In this document: piece by piece, positions 32,493 to 40,886 of the stretch
Position numbering within the stretch: the stretch's first letter is position 1
Layout of the letters: every line of letters begins with the position of its first letter
NCBI GenBank assembly: GCA_017414965.1
Contig: JAFQJL010000025.1
Coordinates: 124,001-188,000 of the forward strand
Length of the DNA stretch: 64,000 nt
Origin: Clostridia bacterium
Lineage (GTDB): Bacteria > Bacillota > Clostridia > Oscillospirales > Acutalibacteraceae
Direction: 5' to 3'
The notes under the pieces: generated by a model
Database searches by the model: none
What the model was told of the DNA's origin: nothing
The model's input: only the letters and a program-made list of their open reading frames with translations
Made by a program: the position numbers and the translations under genes

Positions 32493-33359
32493 TCACCTTA
32501 AAAAAGCAAGAGCTTTCTGCACGATTTCGCCGGCAACGTCCACGCCGGTACACGCTTCCAGCGCGGCCATATGCGCACTGGCGTTGACCTCACAGATCAA
32601 CGGTCCGTCCGGTCCGTCCAACAGGTCCACACCGGCGAACACCAGACCAAGCGCTTGGCAGGCTTTTTTTGCGAGTTCTTCCTCTTGCGCGGTCGGCGTG
32701 TATGCCTCGCCGCTGCCGCCCGCACCGATGTTGGCGCGGAAATCGCCGTCCGAGTGCCGACGCATCGCGGCGACCACGCGGTCACCCACCACGTACAGTC
32801 GTTTATCCGTGCCGGCGGATCCGGCGATAAATTCCTGCAACACAAACGGACGATGCTTCATAGACGCGGCACGCGCGCGCAGCTCGGCGGCGTCCGCTAC
32901 CAGATACACCTGCTCCCCCAGCGAGCCGAAGCATTCCTTAAACACCAGAGGAAAACCCAGGCGCTCGGCTGCGGTTTGCAAAAAGGCTTCGCCGGCTTCG
33001 GTGTACGATACGTAGGTCATTGGTGCGAGCATCGTGCGCGGTTGCGGCAACCCCTGCCGCGAAAGCGCGATGTGCGTGAGCGATTTGTCGTCGCATACCG
33101 CCACCGCATCGGCGCTGTTTTGCACGATCACGCCGTCTGCCTCCAAGGCACGGAGCAGGCGCACGTCCTTGTCCCAGCACAGCACCAGATCGCCGGCCGC
33201 CAGACCGCTGCCGCCGGTGCGGCTGATCTCCGCCGCAAAGGCGGTGTTGGGTATCGGCGAGAGCGTCACACCCAATCGATCGCCGGCCGCAGCCAGCCGC
33301 CGCACCGGATCCGGAACGTCGCCGTTCCAAAATCCGTTATATACGATATAACCGGCCAT
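32493..33359 (-). CDS. ATP-grasp ligase, RimK-like
   Basis: 288 residues. ATP-grasp features: FPLVFKECFGSLGEQVYLV (phosphate loop), RPFVLQEFIAGSAGTDKRLY, VAAMRRHSDGDFRANIGAGG and a metal-binding end GPLICEVNASAHMAALEA. The arrangement is that of RimK/LysX-type carboxylate-amine ligases, which add glutamate or another amino acid to a carrier or cofactor. The N-terminus (GYIVYNGFWNGDVPDPVRRL) is typical of a Firmicutes subgroup. The substrate is unknown. A single gene after the khpA terminator. Confidence 0.82.
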   Translation of the reverse strand: MAGYIVYNGFWNGDVPDPVRRLAAAGDRLGVTLSPIPNTAFAAEISRTGGSGLAAGDLVLCWDKDVRLLRALEADGVIVQNSADAVAVCDDKSLTHIALSRQGLPQPRTMLAPMTYVSYTEAGEAFLQTAAERLGFPLVFKECFGSLGEQVYLVADAAELRARAASMKHRPFVLQEFIAGSAGTDKRLYVVGDRVVAAMRRHSDGDFRANIGAGGSGEAYTPTAQEEELAKKACQALGLVFAGVDLLDGPDGPLICEVNASAHMAALEACTGVDVAGEIVQKALAFLR

Positions 33360-33380
33360 TGCCGCACCTCCTTTAAGACA

Positions 33381-33413
33381 AAACCGCCCCGTGACTGTTC
33401 ACGAGGCGGTTTT
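33381..33413 (-). terminator. Rho-independent terminator of the ylxM-ffh-rpsP-khpA operon
   Basis: 15-base stem with a single mismatch (AAAACCGCCCCGTGA / TCACGAGGCGGTTTT) and 4-base loop. On the minus strand a T4 tract follows. It directly follows khpA. Confidence 0.82.
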
Positions 33414-33415
33414 TC

Positions 33416-33649
33416 TCAGTCGATCTCGACAGATACCCGCACATCCTGACGGGTAGCCGCCGCGCGCATCACCGTACGCATCGCCTTGGCGATACGTCCC
33501 TGCTTGCCGATCACACGACCCATATCCCCCTCTGCCACGTGCAGATGGAGAACGATCAGGCCGTCATCGGTCGGCTCGTCCTGCTCCACGACAACAGCGT
33601 CGGGATGATCGACGAGACCGCGCGCGATCAGTTCCAATAATTCTTTCAT
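33416..33649 (-). CDS. khpA: KH-domain RNA-binding protein KhpA
   Basis: About 77 residues, a single KH domain with the GxxG loop in VIGKQGRIAKAMRTVMRAAA. KhpA acts with KhpB as an RNA chaperone affecting cell elongation and division in Gram-positives. Start at 33649 follows AAGGAG by 6 bases; the longer frame from a TTG overlaps that ribosome site. It follows rpsP by 23 bases, as in B. subtilis (ylqC). Confidence 0.92.
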   Translation of the reverse strand: MKELLELIARGLVDHPDAVVVEQDEPTDDGLIVLHLHVAEGDMGRVIGKQGRIAKAMRTVMRAAATRQDVRVSVEID

Positions 33650-33672
33650 GCCGTGCTCCTTCAAAAACCGTC

Positions 33673-33912
33673 TCAGATGCCGGCTTTCTTGAGCAGAACC
33701 TTAACGGTATCGGTCGGCTGAGCGCCGTTGGCCATCCACTTCTTGGCCTTCTCCGCGTCGATCTTGATCTCGGCCGGATCGGTCAGCGGATTGTAGGTGC
33801 CGATCTCCTCGATGAAGCGGCCATCACGCGGGAAACGGGAGTCCGCCACGACCACACGATAGAACGGAGCCTTTTTCGCGCCCATGCGGCGCAGTCTGAT
33901 TTTTACTGCCAT
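33673..33912 (-). CDS. rpsP: 30S ribosomal protein S16
   Basis: 79 residues: [20 protein letters not shown], then [20 protein letters not shown], is the S16 signature. Component of the 30S body. Ribosome site AGGAGGAA is immediately ahead. The neighbouring rimM-trmD-rplS genes, usually downstream in Firmicutes, are absent here because the operon stops after khpA. Confidence 0.97.
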   Translation of the reverse strand: MAVKIRLRRMGAKKAPFYRVVVADSRFPRDGRFIEEIGTYNPLTDPAEIKIDAEKAKKWMANGAQPTDTVKVLLKKAGI

Positions 33913-33981
33913 AATAATTTCCTCCTAATGACAAAAAATTAACAATTTTATTTATTCTCCCGCTTGGGGGTTGAATACCAA

Positions 33982-35361
33982 TTAAAACCCAAAGCCTTTG
34001 GGCATTCCCGGCATATTCGCCAGATTCATGCCGCCGGGCATATTGCGAAAACGCTTGGCGTTTTTGCCCGAGGACATCTTTTTGATCTGCTTCATCATAT
34101 CCTTCATCTGCTTATACTGCTTCAAAAGGCGGTTGACTTCCTCCACCCGCAGACCGCAGCCTGCCGCCACGCGACGCTTGCGCGAGGCGTTTAAGAGATC
34201 CGGATTGGAACGCTCTTTTTTGGTCATCGACAGGATGATCGCCTCGGTGCGATCAATCGCCCGTTCGTCGATATCCATATCCTTGATCTGCTTCGAAACG
34301 CCCGGGATCATACCGACCATATCTTTGAGGTTGCCCATCTTTTTGATCTGGCGGAATTGATCGAGCATATCGTTTAAATCAAACTTGTTTTCTTGCATGC
34401 GACGCGCGAGTTCTTCGGCTTCCTTTTCGTCCACCTGCTCCTGCGCACGCTCAATGAGCGTCATCACGTCGCCCATATCCAGAATGCGGGAGGCCATTCG
34501 TTCCGGATGGAACACCTCCAGCGCATCGAGTTTTTCGCCGGTACCGGCAAATTTGATCGGGCATCCGGTCACCGCGCGCACCGACAGCGCCGCGCCACCG
34601 CGCGTATCGCCGTCCAACTTGGTGAGCATCACGCCCGTAATGCCAAGTGCCTCGTTAAACGAGCCGGCGACGTTGACCGCGTCCTGACCGGTCATCGCGT
34701 CGACCACCAGCAAGATCTCTTGCGGTGCGACGGTCGCCTTGATGTTTTTAAGCTCGGTCATCAGCGTTTCATCAATGTGCAGACGACCGGCCGTATCCAA
34801 GATCACGTAATCGTTGCCGTGGAACTTCGCGTGTTCAATCGCCTTTTGCGCGATCTCCACCGGATCGATCTGCCCCAGCTCGAACACCGGCGTATCCGCC
34901 TGTCCGCCCACGACCTTCAACTGATCAATTGCCGCCGGACGATACACGTCGCACGCCACAAGCAGCGGACGATGCCCCTGCTTTTTGAGCATCTTGGCCA
35001 GTTTGCCGGAGTGGGTGGTTTTACCCGAGCCCTGCAAGCCGCACATCATAATAATACACGGTGGACGATTGCTCCGCGCCAGCGGTGCGGCCTCGCCACC
35101 CATCAGCGCCGTCAATTCTTCGTTGACGATCTTGATGACCATCTGGGACGGAGACAAGCTCTCCATCACCTTAGCACCGATCGCCCGTTCGGTCACGGTA
35201 TTGGTAAATTCCTTGGCGACCTTGTAGTTAACATCCGCTTCCAGAAGAGCCATGCGCACCTCGCGCATCGCTTCTCGCACATCGGCTTCTTTCAGAACAC
35301 CGCGCGAACGCATCTTTTTAAACGCGGCAGACAGTTTATCGCTCAATCCTTCAAAAGCCAT
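33982..35361 (-). CDS. ffh: Signal recognition particle protein Ffh (SRP54)
   Basis: 459 residues. GTPase that delivers nascent membrane proteins to FtsY. N domain, G domain with GLQGSGKTTHSGKLA (P-loop, ~105-120), DVYRPAAIDQLK, DTAGRLHID and TKLDGDTRGGAALS. The Met-rich M domain binds 4.5S RNA (MTKKERSNPDLLNASRKRRV; tail NMPGGMNLANMPGMPKGFGF). Lies between ylxM and rpsP, the standard order. Confidence 0.97.
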   Translation of the reverse strand: MAFEGLSDKLSAAFKKMRSRGVLKEADVREAMREVRMALLEADVNYKVAKEFTNTVTERAIGAKVMESLSPSQMVIKIVNEELTALMGGEAAPLARSNRPPCIIMMCGLQGSGKTTHSGKLAKMLKKQGHRPLLVACDVYRPAAIDQLKVVGGQADTPVFELGQIDPVEIAQKAIEHAKFHGNDYVILDTAGRLHIDETLMTELKNIKATVAPQEILLVVDAMTGQDAVNVAGSFNEALGITGVMLTKLDGDTRGGAALSVRAVTGCPIKFAGTGEKLDALEVFHPERMASRILDMGDVMTLIERAQEQVDEKEAEELARRMQENKFDLNDMLDQFRQIKKMGNLKDMVGMIPGVSKQIKDMDIDERAIDRTEAIILSMTKKERSNPDLLNASRKRRVAAGCGLRVEEVNRLLKQYKQMKDMMKQIKKMSSGKNAKRFRNMPGGMNLANMPGMPKGFGF

Positions 35362-35396
35362 CGGCGAGCACTCCTTTCCTCGGACTTGAAAACCAA

Positions 35397-35765
35397 TTAT
35401 TCGTCAGCAGCCAACTGCGCGGCGAGCATCCGAATCTTGCTGACGCGCATTTCGATCTCCACCGACGCTCCCTGATGCTGGTTGAAATCCGATATCTCCG
35501 CCGCGGCCGCCGAGATATCCGCAAGCCCGGCCTGCATATCCCGAAAACGGCGAGCCAGACCCAGCCGATCTTCCATTTCCAGCAACTGCGCTTCCGCGCG
35601 CTTGATCGCGTCGCGCACACCCTGACGGGTGATACCGGCGTTTTCCGCGATCTCCGAAAGCGACAGGTCGTTATCGTAATACAAACCAACCATATCGCGC
35701 TGTTTCTCCGTCAGCATATCGCCGTAAAAATCGAACAACAACGCCATCTCCATATTCTTAGCCAC
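35397..35765 (-). CDS. ylxM: YlxM-type SRP-associated helix-turn-helix protein (UPF0122)
   Basis: 122 residues. Sigma-region-4-like HTH: LLFDFYGDMLTEKQRDMVGL, YYDNDLSLSEIAENAGITRQ and GVRDAIKRAEAQLLEMEDRL. YlxM stimulates the SRP GTPase in some Gram-positives and almost always precedes ffh, as here (35 bases apart). The C-terminal ~40 residues are Ala-rich and longer than in many homologues. Confidence 0.92.
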   Translation of the reverse strand: MAKNMEMALLFDFYGDMLTEKQRDMVGLYYDNDLSLSEIAENAGITRQGVRDAIKRAEAQLLEMEDRLGLARRFRDMQAGLADISAAAAEISDFNQHQGASVEIEMRVSKIRMLAAQLAADE

Positions 35766-35829
35766 GAAAAAACGCCTCCCTTTGGGCTTAAAATCCTGCT
35801 TGTGATGTAAAGCAAATTACTTTACACAT

Positions 35830-35858
35830 ATCATAGCATATTTCCCCCTCCTTGTCAA
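35830..35858 (-). promoter_or_regulatory. Sigma-A promoter of the ylxM-ffh-rpsP-khpA operon
   Basis: Minus strand: TTGACA, 17-base spacer, TATGAT, about 65 bases ahead of ylxM. Confidence 0.78.
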
Positions 35859-35922
35859 GAGGTAGAAGCGGAATATTTTCAGAGATTTTTGAAAATTTCT
35901 GTCCGAAAAATGCAGAAAACCT

Positions 35923-35951
35923 TTGCGTTTTTGATAAAGAGATGGTACAAT
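35923..35951 (+). promoter_or_regulatory. Promoter of the Nudix-fusion gene
   Basis: TTGCGT, 17-base spacer, TACAAT; AGAGG and the ATG at 35983 follow. Confidence 0.6.
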
Positions 35952-35982
35952 AAGAACAGATTATCGGAAAAGAGGCATTTTT

Positions 35983-36720
35983 ATGCTCGGAAGAACGGCC
36001 ACTGTGGTGGTGACGGTCCCGTTTGGCGCCAAGCGCGCCGACGGCTCGGCACAGCCCCTCAACTTCGGCCACATTAAAGGCTTCACCCAAAAGGGTGGAG
36101 CACCCTTGGATGCGTATATTATCGGTATGGACAAGCCGGTCCACAGTTTTACCGGTCCGGTTTTGGCGGTGTTGTACCGCGCGGATCGCACGCCCTGCTG
36201 GATCGTCGCGTCGCGCCGCACCGTCATGGTCGAGCCGGCGCTACGGCGGTTGCTTGGCGCCTGCGAGCAGGAACCGTTTAAGCTCTCCTGCCGATACGAA
36301 AAAAGCTGTGGCGGCGTGGTGTACACCCACATCGGCGGCGAGCGCCATTATTTGCTGGTGCGCAACCGTTCCGGCTATTACGGATTCCCCAAAGGTCACG
36401 TGGAGAACACCGAGACCGACGAGGAGACCGCCCGCCGTGAGATCTGGGAGGAAACCGGTCTCCGCGACGTCACCTTGATCGAGGGCTTCTCTCGCACCAA
36501 TCGATATCTCTGCAAGGCGCACACGCAAAAGCAGGTTACGCTGTTTTTAGCGCAATTTCCGCCGGAATCCCCCATCGCTCCGTCGATGGAAATCCGCGAG
36601 TACAAACTGCTGCCGTATGCGGAGGCGGTGGAGACCATCGGCCACGAAAACGACAAGCAGATCCTGCGCGAAGCGGAAGAATTTTTAGCCAAACAAGAAG
36701 AAAAAGTCCCACTCGGCTGA
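35983..36720 (+). CDS. Fusion of an inorganic-pyrophosphatase-like domain and a Nudix hydrolase
   Basis: 245 residues. Residues 1-100 resemble family I inorganic pyrophosphatase or a related beta-barrel: NFGHIKGFTQKGGAPLDAYI, then PVHSFTGPVLAVLYR and WIVAS, the order seen around the PPase metal site. Several catalytic Asp of true PPase are missing. Residues 105-235 are a Nudix domain with a complete box at 138-160 (GHVENTETDEETARREIWEE and the TGL that follows), matching G-x5-E-x7-REUxEExGU. It probably hydrolyses a nucleoside diphosphate derivative or dinucleotide polyphosphate; the substrate is unknown. Single-gene unit. Confidence 0.82.
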   Translation: MLGRTATVVVTVPFGAKRADGSAQPLNFGHIKGFTQKGGAPLDAYIIGMDKPVHSFTGPVLAVLYRADRTPCWIVASRRTVMVEPALRRLLGACEQEPFKLSCRYEKSCGGVVYTHIGGERHYLLVRNRSGYYGFPKGHVENTETDEETARREIWEETGLRDVTLIEGFSRTNRYLCKAHTQKQVTLFLAQFPPESPIAPSMEIREYKLLPYAEAVETIGHENDKQILREAEEFLAKQEEKVPLG

Positions 36721-36733
36721 GTGGGACTTTTTT
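36701..36733. terminator. Bidirectional terminator at the 3' ends of the Nudix and S41 genes
   Basis: 14-base stem AAAAAGTCCCACTC and complement with 4-base loop, T6 tract on the plus strand. The Nudix stop codon is inside the right arm. The mirror orientation serves the minus-strand S41 gene. Confidence 0.88.
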
Positions 36734-36750
36734 ATATGCTTTTATACCGA

Positions 36751-37941
36751 TTACATACCGCCGTTGTTGGTGGCGGCGTTGGTGGTCAACAGATCGATCG
36801 CCGCTTGCAGCTGCGCGTCCTCGTTGCCGTCCATGGAGATGGCCAACACTTCGCGCGACGGCGTCAGACCGACATCCTGCCACGAGCCACCCACCGTCAG
36901 CGCCAGCTGACCGGTCGACAGCTTGATACGGGCGTTGGTGCTGGTGATGGGGAAATATTCCTGCACCATCGCACAGCCGTTGCTGGTGGTACCCACCAAC
37001 GTGGTTTTTTGCTGCTCGGCCATCACGCCGGCGAACAACTCCGCTTCACCCGCGGTTGCCCCGTTGATGAGCGTCGCCGACGGCTGCGTCAGCTCGGTCG
37101 TTCCCTCGCTGACCAACTGCTCGACCATACCGCTCTTGGTAAGCGTGCCGTACGCGCCGCGCGGCAGCAGATACCCAAGCATCTCGCGCGCCGCCGCCAG
37201 CGATCCGCCGGCGTTATTGCGCAGGTCGAACACAAATGCCGTAGCACCTTCGGTCTTGAGCGACTCCACCACCGTAGCAAACTGCTGAGGCGTATTATCC
37301 GCAAACGCAGACACCTTCACGTAACCGATGGTGGTCTTTTTGATCATCTTGCCGGTCACGGTCTCCAGAATATACGCACTGCTGACCAGCGAGAACGAAC
37401 GCTCTTTGTCGTCCTGCTGCACCGTCAGCTGAATCTTACCGGCGGTTTTCAGCAGGTCTTGCACGTTGGTGATGGTCATCTCGGTGCCGATCGGCAGGTC
37501 GTTGACCTTCACGATCTGCGCACCGACCTTTAAGCCTGCGGTTGCCGCCGGCGAGCCACTCTCCACCGAATCCACGGTGAGCTGTCCCTTGCCGCTGTGA
37601 AGCACCGTCAGACCAAAGCCCTCCGCTTCACCAAGCAATTCCGCTTGCACTTCGGCGTATTCGTCCGCCGTCAAGTACTCGGCATACGGATCGCCGATGC
37701 CGTCCACGTAACTGGCGGCCACCGACTCGCGCAGCAGCGCCTCGTCGATATCGCCGTCGTACTGTTCACGAACCTTTTTATCCACCTCGGTCAGATAATC
37801 CAACAGCGCTTGCCGCTGGTTGACGTCCGAGACCGTCACGCTGAACTGGCGCATCGCAAACGCCATTGTCAGCGTAACCGATAACGCCACCGCCACCGCG
37901 ATCAGCGCAATGACCGTTCCCAATGAAATCTTCTTATTCAT
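36751..37941 (-). CDS. S41 (C-terminal processing) peptidase homologue, apparently catalytically dead
   Basis: 396 residues: N-terminal membrane anchor (VIALIAVAVALSVTLTMAFA), helical part with DGIGDPYAEYLTADEYAEVQ, PDZ domain (~105-180; GQLTVDSVESGSPAATAGLK) and an S41 core. The oxyanion motif DLRNNAGGSL is intact. The catalytic pair is not: where Prc/CtpB have SASASE with the Ser nucleophile there is TAGEAE (Gly 298), and the general-base Lys of FGKGTVQ is Cys (NGCAMVQ, Cys 323). The spacing of 25 residues is the same as in active enzymes, so the alignment is firm. Last gene of ftsE-ftsX-M23-S41, so it may regulate or scaffold the M23 hydrolase. Confidence 0.88.
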   Translation of the reverse strand: MNKKISLGTVIALIAVAVALSVTLTMAFAMRQFSVTVSDVNQRQALLDYLTEVDKKVREQYDGDIDEALLRESVAASYVDGIGDPYAEYLTADEYAEVQAELLGEAEGFGLTVLHSGKGQLTVDSVESGSPAATAGLKVGAQIVKVNDLPIGTEMTITNVQDLLKTAGKIQLTVQQDDKERSFSLVSSAYILETVTGKMIKKTTIGYVKVSAFADNTPQQFATVVESLKTEGATAFVFDLRNNAGGSLAAAREMLGYLLPRGAYGTLTKSGMVEQLVSEGTTELTQPSATLINGATAGEAELFAGVMAEQQKTTLVGTTSNGCAMVQEYFPITSTNARIKLSTGQLALTVGGSWQDVGLTPSREVLAISMDGNEDAQLQAAIDLLTTNAATNNGGM

Positions 37942-37961
37942 ACAAGATCTCCTCTTGTTTT

Positions 37962-39176
37962 TTACGGCACCGATACGTAACCGTTTCCGATCGGATCCAC
38001 CGCCGTGCCGTCCAACCGCACCTCAAAGTGCAGGTGCGCACCGAACGAGTTGCCGGTGTTACCGACCGCGCCAAGTTGCGTCGAGCCGCCAACGACCCGC
38101 TGACCGACCGACACCATTACGCGAGACATATGCGCATACAACGTGGTAACGCGGCGTCCGTTGGAATCGTAGCCGTGATCCACCAGCACGCAGTAGCCGT
38201 AACCGCTACACCAGCCGTAACCCCACGAGCTGGTGCTGTTGGCCGCAATGACCGTACCGTCTGCCGCCGCACGAATATCCTTGCCGTGCGCGCCGCCGTA
38301 GGCCGCCAAGTCGATGCCCTTATGCAACCGACCCCAGCGCCAACCGTAAGTCGAGGTCAGCACCGTGCACTGCGTCGACGGCCAATACATCGAGCCTGTC
38401 TTAAACGACTGTCCGCCACCGTCGGTCGCCGCCAGCAATGCGGCAATATCCGCTTCCAGCTGCTTTTCCTCGGCTTCGGACAGCGCGATCTGACGATTGT
38501 AATACGAAATATCCGCCTCCAACTCGTGCACAACCGCCGCCAGTTCATCGTAGCGCTCGTCGATTTCCGCCATCAAGGCTTTGAGCTCCGCGTGCCGGCT
38601 TTCCAGCACCGCGCGTTGTTCCTCGATGACCTTCATCTCCTCGGCGATCTTGACCATTTCCGCTTCCAATCGCGCAATGGTCTCCTCGTCGTTGGCCGCC
38701 ACCAGCTCCATGACCTTGGTTTTCAGCAGGTAATCCACGTAGCTGTCGGTCGACAACACCATCTGGAACGAACTCATATTGCCCGTCTTGGACACTTGAT
38801 TGAGCCGTTCTTTCAGATAGGCAAATTCTTCTTCTACTTCTTTCTTCCGCTTGGCGATCGCCGCTTCCTTCGCCTCGATCTTCGCCGTGGCGTCGTCAAT
38901 CGCCGCTTGGTTGAGGTCGATCTCCTGCTGCTTGAGCGCGATCTGATCCTCAATGTTTTTCTTGTCGAGCAATTTGCCGTTTAGGTCCTTCGAAAGACCC
39001 TTACGCTGCGATTCCAGCGCCGCGATCTTGTCGCGGATTGCCTCCTGCTCCTGCTCCAATTGCTCCACGGTTTTGGCCGCCGGACGAATCACGGTCATCG
39101 GCTGCATCGCCAATACCAACACGATCGCCGCCAGCACGCACAGCGCCGAACGGAAGAACCGAGCGTTCCTCGTCAT
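37962..39176 (-). CDS. EnvC/PcsB-like coiled-coil M23 peptidoglycan hydrolase
   Basis: 404 residues. A signal/anchor sequence (ALCVLAAIVLVLAMQPM) precedes a coiled coil of about 220 residues rich in Glu/Lys/Ala. A C-terminal LytM domain has zinc ligands in HKGIDLAA (H-x3-D) and AHLHFEVR (HxH), with LYAHMS between. All ligands are present, so it is probably active. FtsX-bound EnvC/PcsB/CwlO proteins have exactly this layout, and the ATGA overlap with ftsX supports a direct partnership. It cuts peptidoglycan at division sites or during elongation. Confidence 0.92.
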   Translation of the reverse strand: MTRNARFFRSALCVLAAIVLVLAMQPMTVIRPAAKTVEQLEQEQEAIRDKIAALESQRKGLSKDLNGKLLDKKNIEDQIALKQQEIDLNQAAIDDATAKIEAKEAAIAKRKKEVEEEFAYLKERLNQVSKTGNMSSFQMVLSTDSYVDYLLKTKVMELVAANDEETIARLEAEMVKIAEEMKVIEEQRAVLESRHAELKALMAEIDERYDELAAVVHELEADISYYNRQIALSEAEEKQLEADIAALLAATDGGGQSFKTGSMYWPSTQCTVLTSTYGWRWGRLHKGIDLAAYGGAHGKDIRAAADGTVIAANSTSSWGYGWCSGYGYCVLVDHGYDSNGRRVTTLYAHMSRVMVSVGQRVVGGSTQLGAVGNTGNSFGAHLHFEVRLDGTAVDPIGNGYVSVP

Positions 39177-40069
39177 ATCGGCGCACCTCCCTCATCCTTG
39201 AGGTAGCGGCCCATCGAGATGCCACTGCCCAGCACGCCGGTCAGCACACCGCCAATCACATACGCCGCCAGCACGATCCACCACAGCGTATCAAACGCCA
39301 CCAGATCCATGCCAAGCACCGCCCCATCGAACATGCCGAGCACCTTGTCGTAAGCCAGCCAAGTGATGCCATAGGAAAGCAACGCCGACGCCAAACCCAG
39401 CACCGCGCCCTCTACCACAAACGGCATCCGAATAAAGAAGTTGGTGGCACCAACCGCTTTCATAATCGCGATCTCTAAGCGACGACTGTACACCGTCAGC
39501 TTGATGGTATTGGAAATGATAAACAGCGAAACCAGCACCAGCAGCACCACAACCACCACACCGGCGATCATCAAAATGTTGCGCAGCTGCGCCAATTTTT
39601 CCGCCAGACCGTCGTCTGCCGAGACCGACTCGGTTTGCGGCAATGCCTCGATCTGCGACAGCGTTTCGCTAAACAGCTCCAGATCATAGAACGTGATCAC
39701 ATACGCGTCTTGCATCGGGTTGTTCTCGCCCTGAAGCTGCGCAAACAGTTCCTCCGAGAACGAGCCCTTATAGCGCTCCAAAATGTCGTCTTTAGACAAG
39801 AACTCCACGCCGGATACGTTGCTGATCGCCTGAATATCCGCACCCATTTGGGTGACCTCCTCGGCGGTCGCGTCCTTTTGTGCGTAGGCAATCACTACGT
39901 TCTGGTGACCGACCTGCTCAAACACGCTGTTGATGTTGACAAACGCCAGCGACGCCGCGCCGGTGATGAGAATACAGGCGACCAGCACGCAGATGGACGC
40001 CATCGCCATCAAGCGATTCTTCCACACACTGCGGAAGCCTTCGCGGATCAGATATCCAAAGTTTCTCAT
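39173..40069 (-). CDS. ftsX: Cell division protein FtsX
   Basis: 298 residues with four membrane helices. The N-terminus (RNFGYLIREGFRSVWKNRLM) contacts FtsE. A large extracellular loop between helices 1 and 2 (about 45-170; EFLSKDDILERYKGSFSEEL) recruits the hydrolase, and the C-terminal helices have SRRLEIAIMKAVGATNFFIR. It transmits ATP hydrolysis by FtsE to the extracellular hydrolase. It overlaps ftsE and the M23 gene by 4 bases each. Confidence 0.95.
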   Translation of the reverse strand: MRNFGYLIREGFRSVWKNRLMAMASICVLVACILITGAASLAFVNINSVFEQVGHQNVVIAYAQKDATAEEVTQMGADIQAISNVSGVEFLSKDDILERYKGSFSEELFAQLQGENNPMQDAYVITFYDLELFSETLSQIEALPQTESVSADDGLAEKLAQLRNILMIAGVVVVVLLVLVSLFIISNTIKLTVYSRRLEIAIMKAVGATNFFIRMPFVVEGAVLGLASALLSYGITWLAYDKVLGMFDGAVLGMDLVAFDTLWWIVLAAYVIGGVLTGVLGSGISMGRYLKDEGGAPI

Positions 40070-40746
40070 GCCGGCTCACCTCCCTCCGGCACGTCGGCAA
40101 TGACCGTACCATCCGAAATGCGGATGGTGCGCTTTTTGAATTTCTCCACCAATTCCTGCGCGTGAGTAACCACCAGCACGGTGGTACCCAGACGGTTGAT
40201 CTCGATAAGCAACTGCATGATCTCGTGGCTCATCGCCGGATCGACGTTGCCGGTCGGCTCGTCCGCCACGATCATCGACGGATTGTTGACCAACGCGCGA
40301 GCCAAGCTGACGCGCTGCTGCTCACCGCCGGACAGCTCCTTCGGATAGTTTTTCATCTTGTCCTGCAAGCCCACCAGCGACAGCACGTACGGCACGCGCT
40401 TGTGGATCTCACGGTTGCTGGCGCCAACCACTCGCATGGCAAACGCCACGTTATCAAACACAGTCATCGTCTGGATCAGGCGGAAATCCTGAAACACGAT
40501 GCCCATCGTGCGACGAAGCTTCGGCTCGTGCCGACGGCGGAGCTTGGACAGTTTGAAGCCGTTGACAACCACCTCGCCGACCGTCGGCGATTCTTCGTGC
40601 ATGATCAGTTTCAAAAACGTGCTTTTACCGGCGCCGGATTCACCGACGATAAATACGAATTCTCCTTTTTCGATGCGGATGTTCACATCGCGGAGGGCTT
40701 CTTTGCCGTTATCGTATACTTTATGAACGCCGTTAAACTCGATCAC
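40066..40746 (-). CDS. ftsE: Cell division ATP-binding protein FtsE
   Basis: About 226 residues, ABC ATPase: Walker A VGESGAGKSTFLKLIMHEE, Q loop IVFQDFRL, signature LSGGEQQRVSLARAL, Walker B MIVADEPTGNVDPAMS, H loop VTHAQELV. Starts at GTG (40746), 7 bases after AAAGGAGG; the longer reading frame upstream passes through that ribosome site. With FtsX it controls the M23 hydrolase. First gene of the operon. Confidence 0.96.
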   Translation of the reverse strand: MIEFNGVHKVYDNGKEALRDVNIRIEKGEFVFIVGESGAGKSTFLKLIMHEESPTVGEVVVNGFKLSKLRRRHEPKLRRTMGIVFQDFRLIQTMTVFDNVAFAMRVVGASNREIHKRVPYVLSLVGLQDKMKNYPKELSGGEQQRVSLARALVNNPSMIVADEPTGNVDPAMSHEIMQLLIEINRLGTTVLVVTHAQELVEKFKKRTIRISDGTVIADVPEGGEPA

Positions 40747-40781
40747 AAAGATTCCTCCTTTTGTTACAATCTGCAAATCCC

Positions 40782-40810
40782 AGTATACCATACCGCATAC
40801 CGACGGACAA
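40782..40810 (-). promoter_or_regulatory. Promoter of the ftsEX operon
   Basis: Minus strand: TTGTCC, 17-base spacer, TATACT, about 35 bases ahead of the ftsE start. Confidence 0.62.
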
Positions 40811-40842
40811 CCGTCAAAGATTTCCAGTCGTGAGTTGCATCT

Positions 40843-40881
40843 TCAAAAAAGTTGCGCCGGACGGATGACCGGACGGCGCAA
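40843..40881 (-). terminator. Terminator of the PucR-type regulator gene
   Basis: Stem TTGCGCCG...CGGCGCAA with a tandem G-A internal mismatch and 4-base loop. On the minus strand it is followed by TTTTTT. The gene ends at 40887. Confidence 0.75.
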
Positions 40882-40886
40882 GCAGC

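Noticed and set aside
34393..35475. A 360-codon plus-strand frame opposite ffh
   Set aside because: Antisense shadow; the Ffh motifs on the minus strand are complete.
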